A stretch of DNA of 64,000 nt from Mycolicibacterium confluentis (GTDB lineage Bacteria > Actinomycetota > Actinomycetes > Mycobacteriales > Mycobacteriaceae). This document shows, one piece after another, positions 50,979 through 61,504 of the stretch; within the stretch, counting starts at the first letter, position 1; every line of letters begins with the position of its first letter. The notes beneath the pieces were generated by a model, which had not been told where the DNA came from, searched no databases, and was given only the letters and a program-made list of their open reading frames with translations. The stretch is taken from contig NZ_AP022612.1 in NCBI RefSeq assembly GCF_010729895.1, forward strand, positions 2,108,001 to 2,172,000. Reading direction: 5' to 3'. The position numbers were made by a program, and so were the translations under genes.

Positions 50979-53849
50979 TCAGACCCACCTGATCGTCGCG
51001 GTGGCGACATCGCTGAATGCTTCGCCGTCACTGACCTGGTAGGTGAAGGTCCAGGTGACCGGGGTGATGAGGCCAATCAGGGATCCGAGTACGAGTCCAG
51101 TTATCTCGAACGAACCGTCGTCGCGTAACTCGAAGTGCTCGATGCCGTCCAGATCGAGTCCCAGAACCTGGCTGGATGTCGGTTGGCCCACGAGGACTGC
51201 GGTCAGCGCCGAACGCGGTGTGTCCACGTCGCTGTCGTTGTTGAGGACGTTGCCGGTGAACGTCACCGAGTGCATGCCGATCAACACCGGGGGACTTGCG
51301 GGTGTGTACACATCATCAAAGGCGACGGGCGCGTCGTTGACGGGCTGAATGTGGAACGTGATGGTCGAGGTTGACCGGTTGCCAGCCACGTCGATCACTT
51401 CGTACGTGAGGGCGTCAGTCTCGGTTGAGTTCGCATTCGGCGTGTAGGTGAAATGGCCGTCGGAGCTCACCGTGAGCACCCCGTGTTGCGTGGTGATCGT
51501 CGTCAACCCCGTCGAAGCGACTGCGTGACCGTCGATCGAGTGGAGCATGACGTGCTCACCGTCCGCATCGACCTTGATGGGCACCAGATCGCCGGTCGCC
51601 GTGCCGTCCTCCAGGAGAACGACAGTGGTGGTGGACGTCGGCGGCGGGTCGTCGACCGGGTGGATGGTGACGGAGACAATCACGGTGGTGCTTTCGCCCG
51701 CACTGTCAGTGACGGACACCCCGAATGAGTCGACGCCGTTGTGGTCCAGGTTGGGGATGTAGGTGAATGCGCCCGTGACGCCGTCGATGACGACGACACC
51801 GTGTTGCGGCGGGCTGCCGATCGAGTAGGTCAGTGTGTCGTCGACGTCGGCATCAACTGCGGTGACGATGCCACTGGCAACCCCGTCCTCGTCCATGGTG
51901 ACTGTCGGAGCCGAAATCACCACCGGTGCGTCGTTCACCGGGGTGATGGTGAGACTGACGGTGGCGGTGGAGGTGTTACCGGCGGCGTCGATCACGGTGT
52001 ACGAGAACGAGTCTTCGCCGTTGTAGTCTGCCGCTGGCTGGTAAGTGAGGGTGTTGTCGGCATTCAGGGTCACAGTCCCGTTGGCGGGCGAGGTGACAGC
52101 GACGATGTGCACACCCCCGGTGTCCCCTTCGGTGTCGTTCGCCAGCACCTCGATGGTGGTGGTGCTGTCCTCCTCGAGGGTGACCTCATCGTCCTCGGCC
52201 TGCAGGTGGATCTGGCCCCTGATCACGGTGAACGTGGACTTCGTGGCCGCGGCGAGACCGTACTCGTCGCTGATGGTGTAGGTGAATTCGTCCTCACCGT
52301 AGAAGTCGACATTCGGGGTGTAGGTGAAGGTGCCGTCACCGTGGTGGAAGAGGGTGCCGTGAGCGGGGTCGGTGTATGAGATCACCGTCAGCGGGTCGCC
52401 GTCGGGGTCGGAGTCGTTGTCGGTCACGGAGAACGTGACCGGGGTGTTCCAGTCGGTCGTGACGGAGTCGGGGACCGCGATCGGTGCGTGGTTGGAGGTG
52501 GTGATGTTCAGCGTGATGACGGCACTGCTGCTGTGGTTGGTCACGTAGCCGTGAAGGCCATGCAGGTGCGGGCCGGCGTCGCTGATGGTGACGGTGAACT
52601 GATCGGTTCCTGTGTAACCGGGATCGGTGAGTGTGTAGGTGAATTGGCCGGTCTGCTGGTCGACGGTGAGCACGCCGTGCGCTGGCGTGCTCACGGTGTA
52701 GGTCACCGGATTGCCGTCGGGATCGAATCCCCCGAAGCTGATCGGGCCGCTCACCTGCCCCGCGTCAAGGGACAGGTCGATGGTCTGGGCGACCACCTGC
52801 GGGCGCCGGTTGAAGAACGTGTTCTGGATCTCCCGGACGGCCCACGTCAGCACATTCCAAAGAAAGGGGGGTGCGGCCGGAGTGCCCGGGGCGAGCAGTG
52901 GCGACATGATTGCCGAGATCACCTTGGAGATGACCGCGGGGACGGCGACCACGGCCGCGACGGGGATGGCGATGAGTCCGGCGATCGGATTGCTCCGGTG
53001 GACCCGAGGCGGGGGCGGCGGGCTGACCGGTTGGTGTGCCTGTTCGATCTCCGGTGCGATGGGGGAGTCCTCGGCCACCTCCGAGGTGGAGGGCTCGGGC
53101 GACTCAGGGGTGGACGCCTCCGGAGTGGTCGTCGTCGTGGACGGTGAGCCGCTCGTGGTGTGGGCGAGCGGCCGGGTCTCGATGTCGGGTTTCGTGCCGG
53201 GGGCGACCACCAAGTCGGTGGGTGGCGTCGAGATGTCAGTGCCGTCAGGCTCTTTCGGCGTCTCGCCATCGACGGGGACGAGGGTGGGTTCCTCTGCGAC
53301 GATTTCCGTTGTGGGCGAGGGGGTCTGAGGCGAGGATTCAGCTGTGGTGTCCGTCTGCAGTTCCGCGGTGGCCGCAGCGACATCGCGCGGATCGAGAGCC
53401 GACGCGTCCCTGGTGTCGGCGGTCGCCGACCCGGAGGTCCTGGTGCCGGTGACGGTGTCGCTCGACGTTTCGGTGTCCACCCTCACCGTCCCGAGGGTGA
53501 CTCCGTCGAGTGACTTCTCGGGGGTTGCGCTCGTCTCGCCAGAGGTGGTGGCCGAGGTCCTGCTGCGCGTCTTGGGCCATGTCGGACGAGTGCCGTTCTC
53601 AGTGGATCTCCTGATCCTGGGGGACTTGGTCTCGGTCCTGTCGCCGTTGTCGCGCGACGACGAGGAGGATGGTGCTGCACCGGAGCCCGATTCGCTGGAG
53701 CCCCCTTCGGTGTCGGCGTAGGCGATGCCGATTCCATACGCGGTGCTGGAGGCAAGGCCTACGCCCAACGCGACGGCGAGTGCCCCCACCCGGCCGATAT
53801 ACCGGGAGTAGCCGCCCGTGGACTGGTTGCGGAAGGTGGATGCGCGCAC
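50979..53849 (-). CDS. Large secreted surface protein with cadherin/VCBS-type tandem domains
   Basis: 956 residues from the GTG at 53849, chosen because GAGGAG precedes it by 6 nt; upstream in-frame ATGs lack this. N-terminus is a twin-basic region and signal sequence (IGRVGALAVALGVGLASSTAYG) with a probable cleavage after AYA. Then 250 residues rich in Ser/Thr/Pro/Glu, a hydrophobic stretch (GLIAIPVAAVVAVPAVISKV), and five to six tandem beta-domains with the pattern ANDTEGD, GTVTLNADNTLTYQPAADYNGEDSFSYTV, typical of Cadherin-like/VCBS Ca-binding repeats. The last domain runs to the C-terminus without an anchor. Probably adhesion or envelope structure. Convergent with arsC. Confidence 0.85.
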   Translation of the reverse strand: MRASTFRNQSTGGYSRYIGRVGALAVALGVGLASSTAYGIGIAYADTEGGSSESGSGAAPSSSSSRDNGDRTETKSPRIRRSTENGTRPTWPKTRSRTSATTSGETSATPEKSLDGVTLGTVRVDTETSSDTVTGTRTSGSATADTRDASALDPRDVAAATAELQTDTTAESSPQTPSPTTEIVAEEPTLVPVDGETPKEPDGTDISTPPTDLVVAPGTKPDIETRPLAHTTSGSPSTTTTTPEASTPESPEPSTSEVAEDSPIAPEIEQAHQPVSPPPPPRVHRSNPIAGLIAIPVAAVVAVPAVISKVISAIMSPLLAPGTPAAPPFLWNVLTWAVREIQNTFFNRRPQVVAQTIDLSLDAGQVSGPISFGGFDPDGNPVTYTVSTPAHGVLTVDQQTGQFTYTLTDPGYTGTDQFTVTISDAGPHLHGLHGYVTNHSSSAVITLNITTSNHAPIAVPDSVTTDWNTPVTFSVTDNDSDPDGDPLTVISYTDPAHGTLFHHGDGTFTYTPNVDFYGEDEFTYTISDEYGLAAATKSTFTVIRGQIHLQAEDDEVTLEEDSTTTIEVLANDTEGDTGGVHIVAVTSPANGTVTLNADNTLTYQPAADYNGEDSFSYTVIDAAGNTSTATVSLTITPVNDAPVVISAPTVTMDEDGVASGIVTAVDADVDDTLTYSIGSPPQHGVVVIDGVTGAFTYIPNLDHNGVDSFGVSVTDSAGESTTVIVSVTIHPVDDPPPTSTTTVVLLEDGTATGDLVPIKVDADGEHVMLHSIDGHAVASTGLTTITTQHGVLTVSSDGHFTYTPNANSTETDALTYEVIDVAGNRSTSTITFHIQPVNDAPVAFDDVYTPASPPVLIGMHSVTFTGNVLNNDSDVDTPRSALTAVLVGQPTSSQVLGLDLDGIEHFELRDDGSFEITGLVLGSLIGLITPVTWTFTYQVSDGEAFSDVATATIRWV

Positions 53850-54143
53850 GGAGGCTCCTCGCAGCAGGGGAAAGGGCATGACCGGTCGGTACCCAGCGGT
53901 GCCCGAGACAGCGGACCCGAAAAGCCCTGCAAGAGAGGGGCGGTGACTCTGTCGGCACAACCCCTGGAGCTCTGTGCGATGCGACTGCGCGGACCGGGCG
54001 GTGCGCGCAGGCTCAATTTACCCACGCGTCGGCAAATTTGCGGGTCGAAACTGTGAAATTGCTGCGTATTGGTCGTGAGTCTCTGCCGGCGGCGCAGGGC
54101 AGGGACCTCCCACGCGGCGCCTGACGGCAACGGTCGGAAAGCC
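53850..54143. other. Intergenic region upstream of the surface-protein gene
   Basis: 294 nt, holding the promoter of the surface-protein gene. An AT-richer core with the palindrome GCAAATTTGC (54032-54041) stands out in otherwise GC-rich DNA and may be an operator. No gene is supportable here. Confidence 0.45.
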
Positions 54144-54956
54144 TCACCTGCGGGCGACGAGCACCGAACACTCGCCGTGGTCGATCAGCGCATGCGAGTG
54201 GGGGCCGACGATTCCCAGGACCTGATCGACGTCCGCTTCTCCGATCACCACCAGTTGAATCGGCTCGGTGTAGTCAGCGAGGAACTCGGCGATGGTGGCC
54301 CGGCCGGAGACTGCGCGGATGGTGACATCGGGACAGCGCTGTCTCCAGCCGGTCACACGCTCGTCCAATTCGTCGTAGAACAACTCTCCGAGGTCTTTTC
54401 GCCACACTCCCACCGCCAACACCGGCGATCCGGTGTGGCGTGCGATCTGCATCGCGGTGTCGATCACCAGCTTGTCCTCCTGGGCGGCCGTCACGGGAAC
54501 GACGACTGAGGCGCGGTCGGCGGGCCCTCCACGGCGGCCGCCCCTGCGGAGGATGGCGACGGGGCAGTGAGCCTTCCTCGCGACCTCTTCCGCTGTGCTT
54601 CCCAACAGCGTGGCGGCCAGACGCCCGATCCCCACCGAGCCCAGACAGATCAGGTCGGCGTCTCGGGACGCGTCGATCAAGACCGTACTGGGATCGCCCG
54701 AGACGAGTGCCGTCTCCAGCGCGACGTCAAAGTTCAGAGCGTTCACGGCGGCACTCGCAGAGCGCAGTGACTGTTCGCCGTACTCGACACCCATGTCGAG
54801 ACCGCCGGGTTCGCAAGGAGCATCTGTGGCGTGGACGAGGCGCAGTGGCACCCCGCGTATCGATGCTTCGTGGGCGGCCCACCGCGCAGCACCGATCGCA
54901 GCGTCCGAACCGTCGATGCCGACCACGACCGCCCCGAACTGCTCAGAACCTTCCAT
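54144..54956 (-). CDS. Universal stress protein, two-domain Usp
   Basis: 270 residues of two UspA modules. The first is well conserved: VVVGIDGSDAAIGAARWAA and the ATP-binding loop GSVGIGRLAATLLGSTAEEVARKAHCPVAIL. The second is more divergent (VVPVTAAQEDKLVIDTAM ... GPHSHALIDHGECSVLVARR) and lacks the complete G-x9-G loop. In M. tuberculosis many such tandem Usp genes belong to the DosR regulon; here a DosR-box-like site lies 58 nt upstream. Confidence 0.92.
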   Translation of the reverse strand: MEGSEQFGAVVVGIDGSDAAIGAARWAAHEASIRGVPLRLVHATDAPCEPGGLDMGVEYGEQSLRSASAAVNALNFDVALETALVSGDPSTVLIDASRDADLICLGSVGIGRLAATLLGSTAEEVARKAHCPVAILRRGGRRGGPADRASVVVPVTAAQEDKLVIDTAMQIARHTGSPVLAVGVWRKDLGELFYDELDERVTGWRQRCPDVTIRAVSGRATIAEFLADYTEPIQLVVIGEADVDQVLGIVGPHSHALIDHGECSVLVARR

Positions 54957-55013
54957 CGGCCTGCTCCAATCGGGAGAGGTTGACTCGGAGAGTAGGTCAC
55001 GGGTCGCGACTGC

Positions 55014-55035
55014 GGAGGAGTCGAAAGTCCCTCAA
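55014..55035 (-). promoter_or_regulatory. DosR-box-like site 1 (Usp side)
   Basis: On the minus strand TTGAGGGACTTTCGACTCCT: the half GGGACTTT followed by a G at the central position and CTCC is close to the DosR consensus TTSGGGACTNNNGTCCCSAA as I recall it. It lies 58 nt upstream of the Usp ATG. Confidence 0.5.
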
Positions 55036-55096
55036 CCTTCGCCGACCCTCGCAACAACGCGCAGGCCTGAGCCGGGGAGGATGTCCAGGGCGGACT

Positions 55097-55114
55097 GAGG
55101 ACTTGTGCCTCTGG
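55097..55114 (+). promoter_or_regulatory. DosR-box-like site 2 (nitroreductase side)
   Basis: GAGGACTTGTGCCTCTGG: the GGACTTNNG core and the CCT half make it DosR-like. It lies 63 nt upstream of the nitroreductase ATG. With site 1, both divergent genes have one box each. Confidence 0.5.
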
Positions 55115-55177
55115 TGCGAGACGGTCCGCCGACGCACCGTGGAATCGGGTTTCCGTGTCGATTGTGAGTTGGTGCTG

Positions 55178-56173
55178 ATGTCGAACAACAACTTCTCCGA
55201 CGACGACACCGTGCTGGCTGCCCTTGCGCTGGCCGCGCGCGCGCCGTCGGTGCACAACTCCCAGCCGTGGCGCTTCTGTGTCGGGCCGCACAGCATCCAT
55301 CTCCACGCCGACACCTCGCGGCTGCTGCCCTATACGGATCCGGACGGCCGCGATCTCATCGTCAGTTGCGGGGTGGCGTTGCATCACTGCACCGTTGCTC
55401 TGGCGGCACTGGGTTGGCGGGCACACGTCCATCGCTTTCCCGACCCCGCGCGACCGGGCCAGCTCGCGGCTCTGGAACTGCACCGGGGCCCGCCGGATGC
55501 GGTCGACATCGCCATGGCCGCGGCGATTCCGCGGCGTCGGACCGACCGGCGCCCGTACAGCAGTTGGCCGGTCGAGCTTGGTGACATCGCGCTGATCGGA
55601 GCCCGCGCGGCGCGGCTCGGGGTGGTGGTTCGTCGCTGTGAAATCGACAGCCAACTGCGGTCCCTGTTCGCCGACGCAGCGTGGTCACGCGTCGCCGATG
55701 ACCGATACCTCGCGGAGTTGGCCTCATGGAGCGGTCGCTACGCGGCGACCAGTGGGGTGCCCGCGCGCAACACCCCGGCGCCGGAGAGGGCCGCCCCGCT
55801 GCCGGGCCGTCTGTTTGCCGGGCCCGCGCTCGCGCGTTCTGCTCAAACCTCGGCTGCTGACGACAATGGCGTGTTGGTGGTGCTGGGCACCCTGGGTGAC
55901 GACGACGTGGCTCGGCTTCGAGCTGGCGAGGCCACCAGCGCTGCGCTGCTGACGGCAACCTCCAGGGGCTTGGCGACATGCCTGGTGTCCGAGGTGTTGG
56001 AGGTGCCCGAGACCCGTATGGCGCTGCGGGAGACAGTCTTTGACCACACCCATATCCCGCAGATGCTCGTGCGGATCGGATGGCCTTCGGTGAACGCCGA
56101 TCCGCTGCCGGCCACGCCGCGACGGCCATTGACCGAGATGGTGTCCAGGTTGGACGGTGCTCGGTTCAGTTAG
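55178..56173 (+). CDS. Acg-family FMN-binding nitroreductase-like protein
   Basis: 331 residues, the length of M. tuberculosis Acg (Rv2032). The N-terminal motif AARAPSVHNSQPWRF is the FMN phosphate-binding start of the family; the second half has GVLVVLGTLGDDDVARLRAG and MLVRIGWP. Acg proteins are tandem nitroreductase domains that hold FMN but lack access for a hydride donor, and may sequester flavin in dormancy. ATG at 55178. Divergent from Usp with a DosR-like site upstream; followed by convergent devS. The Acg identity is inferred from pattern and length. Confidence 0.85.
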   Translation: MSNNNFSDDDTVLAALALAARAPSVHNSQPWRFCVGPHSIHLHADTSRLLPYTDPDGRDLIVSCGVALHHCTVALAALGWRAHVHRFPDPARPGQLAALELHRGPPDAVDIAMAAAIPRRRTDRRPYSSWPVELGDIALIGARAARLGVVVRRCEIDSQLRSLFADAAWSRVADDRYLAELASWSGRYAATSGVPARNTPAPERAAPLPGRLFAGPALARSAQTSAADDNGVLVVLGTLGDDDVARLRAGEATSAALLTATSRGLATCLVSEVLEVPETRMALRETVFDHTHIPQMLVRIGWPSVNADPLPATPRRPLTEMVSRLDGARFS

Positions 56174-56199
56174 CCGAATCGCTGTCGGGGTTCGCAGAA

Positions 56200-57927
<1,728 letters not shown>

Positions 57928-57963
57928 TCACCGGCGGCCGGGATGGGCAGCCGGTTGCTGTTC

Positions 57964-58623
57964 TCAATCGTCCTCGATCAGCCGCTGCTGGTCCTGATGG
58001 ATTCTGGAGACGAACACCGCCGCCTGCGTCCGGCGCTGCATGCCGAGTTTGGCGAGCAGCCGTGACACGTAGTTCTTGACCGTCTTCTCCGCCAAGAACA
58101 TGCGGTCGGCGATCTGCCTGTTGGTGAGGCCCTCTCCCAGCAGGTCCAACAGCACTCGTTCCTGGGGCGTCAGCCTGGCCGTGGGATCGGTGGGTTTGTC
58201 CAGGCCGCGCCGCAGCTTGGCCATCAGCACGGCGGCCGCCCGGTTGTCCAGCAGTGATCGCCCCGCCCCGACATCCTTGATGGCTTGGGCCAGCTCCATG
58301 CCCTTGATGTCCTTGATGACATACCCGCTGGCCCCGGCCAGAATCGCGTCCAACAGCGCCTCGTCAGAGGTGAACGACGTCAGCATCAGGCAGTGCAGGT
58401 CGGAGAGCTGGGAGAGCAGGTCACGGCAGAGTTCGATGCCGCTGCCATCGGGCAGGCGGACGTCGAGGACCGCGACGTCTGGCCGTGCCGCTGGGATCCG
58501 GGCGTGCGCTTCGGCCACCGAACCGGCTTCCCCGACGACGGTCAGATCCGGATCCGTGCTCAGCAGTTCGATCAGGCCGCGACGAACGACCTCATGGTCG
58601 TCGACAAGAAAGACAGTGACCAT
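57964..58623 (-). CDS. devR: DevR/DosR-like response regulator, NarL family
   Basis: 219 residues. Receiver domain with phospho-acceptor D54 (AVLDVRLP), T82 and K104, the same numbers as in M. tuberculosis DosR. The C-terminal LuxR-type HTH reads [45 protein letters not shown], with Lys and Asn of the recognition helix (TVKNYV) preserved. ATG 58623 follows GAAGGAG. First gene of a devR-devS operon; neighbouring Usp and Acg genes have DosR-like boxes, so the regulator is next to its probable targets. Confidence 0.93.
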   Translation of the reverse strand: MVTVFLVDDHEVVRRGLIELLSTDPDLTVVGEAGSVAEAHARIPAARPDVAVLDVRLPDGSGIELCRDLLSQLSDLHCLMLTSFTSDEALLDAILAGASGYVIKDIKGMELAQAIKDVGAGRSLLDNRAAAVLMAKLRRGLDKPTDPTARLTPQERVLLDLLGEGLTNRQIADRMFLAEKTVKNYVSRLLAKLGMQRRTQAAVFVSRIHQDQQRLIEDD

Positions 58624-58742
58624 CGGTCTGCTCCTTCGACGACGCCGACTTGGGCGGCGCCTCCGTCGCCATTGTGAACCCGGTGGCCCTCAGCGCGCCG
58701 CTGACCGGAACAATCCGTGGGGGAGAGGGCTTGGGATGCGGG

Positions 58743-59459
58743 TCACGTCACGGCCACCCCGACGAGATGACCGATCCCGTAGGTGATGGCCAGGGCGAGT
58801 CCGCCGCCGACGACATTCCGCACGATCGCACGCTTCGCGGGCGCCCCACCGAGTGCCGCCGACACGGCGCCCGTGCACAACAGGGCCACCAGTACTGCGA
58901 CGACGGTGACGGGAATTCGCGACGAGAGTGGCGGTATCGAGATGGCCAGGAGAGGAAGCAGCGCACCGACGGTGAACGCCAGCGCCGACGACAGCGCAGC
59001 CTGCCAGGGGTTCGTCAATTCGTCTGGGCTCAGGCCAAGTTCGATCTCCGCGTGTGCGGCGAACGCGTCGTGTTCGGTGAGCTCCTCGGCCACCAGGCGT
59101 GCGGTGTCCGCGTTGAGTCCCTTGGCCTCGTACAGTGCGGCCAGTTCATCCAACTCTGCGGCCGGGTCTTCCCGGAGTTCCCGGCGTTCTTTCGTCAGAA
59201 GCGCTTTCTCCGTGTCACGTTGAGTGCTGACGGACACGTACTCGCCCAACGCCATCGACACCGCACCCGCCGCCAGGCCCGCGATTCCGGCCGTGAGGAC
59301 CGGTCCGCGCTCGACCGCGGCGGCCGCCACGCCAACGACGATGCCCGCCGTCGACACGATTCCGTCATTGGCGCCGAGGACTCCTGCGCGCAGCCAGTTC
59401 AGTTTCGACGACACGGAGCCCACGTGGGGCTCTGCCGGATGGGCGGGGGAATTCACCAT
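58743..59459 (-). CDS. VIT/CCC1-family metal transporter
   Basis: 238 residues. The family signature LRAGVLGANDGIVSTAGIVVG opens the first helix, a charged cytoplasmic helical domain (RDTEKALLTKERRELREDP ... LTEHDAFAAHAEIELGL) binds metal, and three C-terminal helices follow. Proteins of this family move Fe(II) or Mn(II) out of the cytosol. It appears to be expressed from a leaderless mRNA (see promoter). The two codons ATG GTG at the start leave one residue of doubt. Confidence 0.92.
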   Translation of the reverse strand: MVNSPAHPAEPHVGSVSSKLNWLRAGVLGANDGIVSTAGIVVGVAAAAVERGPVLTAGIAGLAAGAVSMALGEYVSVSTQRDTEKALLTKERRELREDPAAELDELAALYEAKGLNADTARLVAEELTEHDAFAAHAEIELGLSPDELTNPWQAALSSALAFTVGALLPLLAISIPPLSSRIPVTVVAVLVALLCTGAVSAALGGAPAKRAIVRNVVGGGLALAITYGIGHLVGVAVT

Positions 59460-59465
59460 GCAATG

Positions 59466-59471
59466 ACGCTA
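59466..59471 (-). promoter_or_regulatory. -10 element for a leaderless transcript of the VIT gene
   Basis: On the minus strand TAGCGT is followed by 6 nt and then the ATG at 59459, so transcription would start at or next to the A of the start codon. No ribosome-binding site exists. Leaderless mRNAs are common in mycobacteria. Confidence 0.5.
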
Positions 59472-59601
59472 GCCAGCGGCGCCATCGTCTGCCAGCAAAG
59501 GTAGGCTGCCATAACCCAGCTTCGGTGTGACGCAGCAACTTCGCGCACGGTGAGGGCCTATCCTGGCGGCACGAGATGTCCCCGCGCCGGAAGGAGAGTC
59601 A

Positions 59602-59982
59602 GTGCGCCGCGAACCGGGTGCTCTGGAGAGCGCCGTCGTCGGCGTCCTGAGCGATCAGGCGCCCATGACGGTGGAGCAGGTGCGTGCTGCGCTCGGCGAG
59701 GAACTTGCGTACACGACTGTGATGACTGCGCTCGTGCGTCTCACACAGAAGGGGCTCGTCGAGCGGGTCCGCGCAGGCCGTGCTCATCGCTACTCGCTGG
59801 TGGTGGCCGCAGATGAGTTACCGGCGTTTCAGGCTGCGCTGCGGATGCGCAGAGAGCTTGACAGCCGCGCCGGGCGCGCAGATGTGCTGGCCAACTTCGT
59901 CGCCGGCCTTGGCCCTGAGGACGAGGCAGTTCTGCGTCAGCTCCTGGACGATTCCGCGTCCGACGACAGTCGGAGCCACTAG
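59602..59982 (+). CDS. blaI: BlaI/CopY-family transcriptional repressor
   Basis: 126 residues: winged helix with LESAVVGVLSDQAPMTVEQVRAAL and YTTVMTALVRLTQKGLVERVRAGRAHRYS, the DNA-contacting part, then a C-terminal dimerisation helix that is the usual target of proteolysis by BlaR1-like peptidases. GTG start at 59602 with AAGGAG. The peptidase gene begins right after its stop. A -10-like TATCCT lies at 59559-59564. The likely operator is at 61366-61384, in front of the P-type ATPase. Confidence 0.9.
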   Translation: MRREPGALESAVVGVLSDQAPMTVEQVRAALGEELAYTTVMTALVRLTQKGLVERVRAGRAHRYSLVVAADELPAFQAALRMRRELDSRAGRADVLANFVAGLGPEDEAVLRQLLDDSASDDSRSH

Positions 59983-60867
59983 ATGCTGTCGGCCGCGCTG
60001 GCCGTGGCGTGGGTGCTTGCCGCGCTGGTGGCGCCTGTCCTGAGCCGGGTGCATTCCCTGTTCTCACCGGGATGGAGCGTGCGGGTGCTCGGGCTCGGAG
60101 CGCTGGCGCTGGCGGTGGCGACGCTGAGCTCGGTGGTCGCCGCCGTCTGCGCAATGGGTGTCTCGGTTGGTCTGCCGGTGGGCTGGCTCTGGGCGGTAAT
60201 GAGCTTCGTTGTGGCGCTTGGTGTGTCGCGAGTGGTGGTGCATGTGTCTCGCATGCGGGCGCTCAGTCGTTCTGCCGACGTCTTTCGCCGAGGCGTTTCC
60301 GATGACCACGGGGTGCTTCTCGTCGACGATCCGGTCCCGGCGGCATTCGCCGTCCCAGGCGGGCGCGGCGCGGTGGTGGCAACGACTGGCCTTCGAGATG
60401 CGTTGTCCGCAGCCGAATTCGATGCGGTGCTCAGGCATGAGCGAGCCCATCTTCGACATCACCATCAGGTTTATGTCCAGATGGCCGAATTGGCGGCCTG
60501 CGTCAATCCGATTCTGCGCCAGTGGTGCCGTGAGGTTCGGTTCGCCGCGGAGCGGCACGCCGACGAGTGCGCCGCGAGGGCCGGCCGGGCGGTGACTGCC
60601 CAGGCGCTTGCCAAGGTGGCTCTGCTGACGTCGGCCACGGCGAGAGCGGCTCCTGACCGGCTCGGTATCAGTGACGGTGCGCACGCGATCGTCCAGCGGG
60701 TGTGCGCGCTGCGCAGACCCGCACCGCGCAGGCAGCGGATCATGCCACTTGTGGCCGCGGTCCTGCTCCTCGTGGCCGTCGGCGCAGATTCGACGGTCAC
60801 CATCGACTGGATGCAGGATCGCCTGGTGGCCGAGCGGGCCGAATCCGTTGCAGACCTGCTGCGCTGA
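59983..60867 (+). CDS. M56/BlaR1-like membrane metallopeptidase
   Basis: 294 residues. Three N-terminal transmembrane helices, then a zinc peptidase domain with H152-E-R-A-H156 (RHERAHLRHHH) and a likely third ligand Glu in ERHADECAA; a fourth hydrophobic segment lies near the C-terminus (IMPLVAAVLLLVAVGA). It lacks the penicillin-binding sensor domain of staphylococcal BlaR1, so the signal is not necessarily a beta-lactam. With BlaI it makes a repressor/antirepressor pair as Rv1846c-Rv1845c do. ATG abuts the blaI stop. Confidence 0.9.
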   Translation: MLSAALAVAWVLAALVAPVLSRVHSLFSPGWSVRVLGLGALALAVATLSSVVAAVCAMGVSVGLPVGWLWAVMSFVVALGVSRVVVHVSRMRALSRSADVFRRGVSDDHGVLLVDDPVPAAFAVPGGRGAVVATTGLRDALSAAEFDAVLRHERAHLRHHHQVYVQMAELAACVNPILRQWCREVRFAAERHADECAARAGRAVTAQALAKVALLTSATARAAPDRLGISDGAHAIVQRVCALRRPAPRRQRIMPLVAAVLLLVAVGADSTVTIDWMQDRLVAERAESVADLLR

Positions 60868-60869
60868 CG

Positions 60870-61337
60870 CTACTCGCCCGACACGGCATCGGCCCAGGCC
60901 GATTGAGCGCCCGAGTCGCCGATTCGGTACACCTGGACCACCGCGCCGGCCCCGATGAGCAGCACTAGGACCGTGATGACCGCGACGACGGACTGGGGCA
61001 GTGCCGCGCTTCGCGCAGTCCGGACGTGCTTGAGCAACAGCAGCAGTGCGGCTACAACGAGTGCGGCGGTCACGTAGATCATGGTGTCGCCGAGTGCGGC
61101 ATGAGTGGTCACCAGTGGTGAGGGGTCGACTCGACCCTCGAGCCATTCGCCGGCTTCCGTGGTGAACGGAGTGAGGGCCAGGCACGTCACCGCGAGAGCG
61201 AGGACGAGCCAGATGAGATGGCGCAACGCGGCGGGCCACAGTGCGCACAGGATCGCCAGGACCGCTGTCAGCGGTGTCAGGACGACCAGGAAATGCACCA
61301 GCAGGACATGCCCGGGCAGTCCGTTCACAGTTGACAT
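60870..61337 (-). CDS. DUF2231-like small membrane protein
   Basis: 155 residues, four transmembrane helices. The opening GLPGHVLLVHFLVVLTPLTA contains the His/Pro pattern of DUF2231 proteins, and a second conserved His lies in TTHAALGD. Function unknown; some members are associated with heme or redox stress. ATG 61337 with GAGGAG 5 nt upstream. Convergent with the M56 gene (2 nt gap) and divergent from the P-type ATPase, sharing the BlaI-like operator. Confidence 0.8.
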   Translation of the reverse strand: MSTVNGLPGHVLLVHFLVVLTPLTAVLAILCALWPAALRHLIWLVLALAVTCLALTPFTTEAGEWLEGRVDPSPLVTTHAALGDTMIYVTAALVVAALLLLLKHVRTARSAALPQSVVAVITVLVLLIGAGAVVQVYRIGDSGAQSAWADAVSGE

Positions 61338-61365
61338 CCAAGCTCCTCGGCGGGGTGAAGCGATG

Positions 61366-61384
61366 TACTACAAACTTGGTAGTA
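61366..61384. promoter_or_regulatory. BlaI-type operator
   Basis: TACTAC (61366-61371), 7 nt, GTAGTA (61379-61384): a perfect inverted repeat of the TACTAC/GTAGTA type that actinobacterial BlaI proteins recognise. It is 28 nt upstream of the DUF2231 ATG and about 120 nt upstream of the ATPase start. A 7-bp hairpin CTGCGGG/CCCGCAG (61405-61437) follows in the ATPase leader. I find no such site before blaI itself. Confidence 0.65.
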
Positions 61385-61504
61385 GACGACTGTACCTCGC
61401 CTGACTGCGGGCCGTCTTTGTGCAGGGCGACCCGCAGAAACTTGAGCGGACACGGCGCTCGCCGAGCGAAGCGCTGGTTCAATTGATGCGCGGGGGGATT
61501 AGGG

